A stretch of DNA of 64,000 nucleotides, from NCBI RefSeq assembly GCF_016908635.1, contig NZ_JAFBEG010000011.1, positions 21,133 to 85,132 on the forward strand, in the 5' to 3' direction. The position numbers were made by a program, and so were the translations under genes. Origin of the DNA: Sporohalobacter salinus (GTDB lineage Bacteria; Bacillota; Halanaerobiia; Halobacteroidales; Acetohalobiaceae). The notes under the pieces were generated by a model that did no database searches, was not told the origin of the DNA, and worked only from the letters and a program-made list of their open reading frames with translations. Numbering within the stretch: the first letter of the stretch is position 1; every line of letters begins with the position of its first letter. Below, piece by piece: positions 63,460 through 64,000 of the stretch.

Positions 63460-64000
63460 TTCACTAACCTCCTTTTAGTGTATTTTTACTTTATTTATAT
63501 TCACTAGCAATTAAAGTGGTGAAGATAAAATTATTTTATACCATTATTGAGATGAAATATTAAATTAGTTATTTTTAGGAGGTTAAGAGTTTTTTGGTGA
63601 AAAAGCGATCCAACAGCCCCATCGCAAAAATGTCATTACAAAGTTAAAGATATTTAAATTTTATTATTGATGAAAGATTATAAATTTGCTTATTATTTGC
63701 GGGATGGTAAGATTAAGTTTTTTATCGAAAAAGCAGATTGCTTTCGGGCAATCTTCAAGGAAGTTTGTTTACTTTTGAGAACTGTTATAATTTTCTCATG
63801 ATGTTTAATCTTAAAATAAGATAACTATGTTATTCAAATTATTTTAAAGGTAGTGCATATGATATTAATTATATAAATTTCAAAAACGATAATTTCATAT
63901 GCATTAAAGAACCTGTTAAGCAGATATGAAAATTGAGCTTAAAAAATCATAGTTTTTAACCCATTTAATAAGTCTAACTTTGATTTTGAGATTAGTTTTA
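63460..64000. other. Gene-free AT-rich end of the window
   Basis: No supported gene is seen. A 16-codon frame near 63597 (MKKRSNSPIAKMSLQS) has AGGAGG about 15 bases upstream but is too short to call. A small hairpin AGATTGC/GCAATCT (63735-63754) has no T-run. The left end holds the SPOCS gene's ribosome-binding site and presumably its promoter. Confidence 0.4.

Overview
The window is about 64 kb of low-GC DNA from an anaerobic Firmicute. Several genes point to the Halanaerobiales (Halobacteroidaceae-like, e.g. Orenia or Halobacteroides): a GH57 branching enzyme beside a GT4 glycogen-synthase-like protein, a DUF4912 protein and a glucodextranase-C-type protein; the [FeFe]-hydrogenase maturase HydG; a K+-dependent membrane pyrophosphatase; a SPOCS/DUF3794 spore-type protein; and many Asp/Glu-rich housekeeping proteins. 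This assignment is inferred from gene content, not from a database search.

Layout. 1-7.3 kb: the end of a divergent polysaccharide deacetylase, then uvrB-uvrA-uvrC. 7.3-13.3 kb: a fructose PTS operon, fruR-fruK-fruB(IIA)-fruA(IIBC), followed by ptsH-ptsI. 13.5-18.9 kb: a PspC protein, a ClC channel/transporter with CBS domains, an unknown small protein, L-lactate dehydrogenase, an HD-GYP protein, a CsoR-type repressor and an RseC-like protein. 19-27.8 kb: hydG with a structured leader and an overlapping small gene, a HAD phosphatase, adenosine deaminase, a phosphohexomutase, a decayed DUF1786 pseudogene, a GIY-YIG/DUF123 protein, nicotinate phosphoribosyltransferase and a ROK kinase. 28-35.7 kb: an alpha-glucan locus with two carbohydrate-binding proteins, DUF4912, the GH57 branching enzyme, a GT4 synthase and a nucleotidyltransferase fused to a degenerate phosphomutase. 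35.8-44 kb: an orphan PTS-IIC-like membrane protein, two PHP phosphoesterases, a TPR protein and a lipoprotein, then rapZ-yvcK-whiA-rpoN. 44.1-51.4 kb: the lower-glycolysis operon cggR-gap-pgk-tpiA-gpmI-eno with a recognisable CggR operator. 51.5-58.5 kb: secG, hppA, a thioesterase, an HD protein, rnr, smpB, ssrA (tmRNA) and tRNA-Trp. 58.5-64 kb: an AT-rich zone with decayed genes, an AbrB regulator, two paralogous Sm-like Cys-Cys proteins and a Cys-rich SPOCS protein.

How they fit together. Fructose enters through the PTS, is phosphorylated by FruK and feeds the glycolytic operon, with LdhA as one outlet. HPr carries both His15 and Ser46, so catabolite control is plausible. Hexose phosphates can be diverted to an intracellular alpha-glucan by the phosphomutase, nucleotidyltransferase, GT4 synthase and GH57 branching enzyme. 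PPi released in biosynthesis can be used by the membrane pyrophosphatase. RapZ/YvcK/WhiA and SmpB/tmRNA/RNase R are conserved housekeeping modules.

The least explained parts are the tail region (Sm-like and Cys-rich proteins among gene debris), the hydG leader and its overlapping small gene, and the orphan IIC-like/PHP cluster. At least three degraded genes are visible: DUF1786-like, a DUF4445/ASKHA C-terminus and an unknown gene near 59.2 kb. A group II intron reverse-transcriptase fragment is more tentative. Starts were moved from the longest open frame to the ribosome-binding-site-supported codon for uvrB, uvrA, ptsI, the PspC gene, clcA, the HD-GYP gene, csoR, the HAD gene, rpoN, cggR, tpiA, the thioesterase, and the genes at 59547 and 61303.
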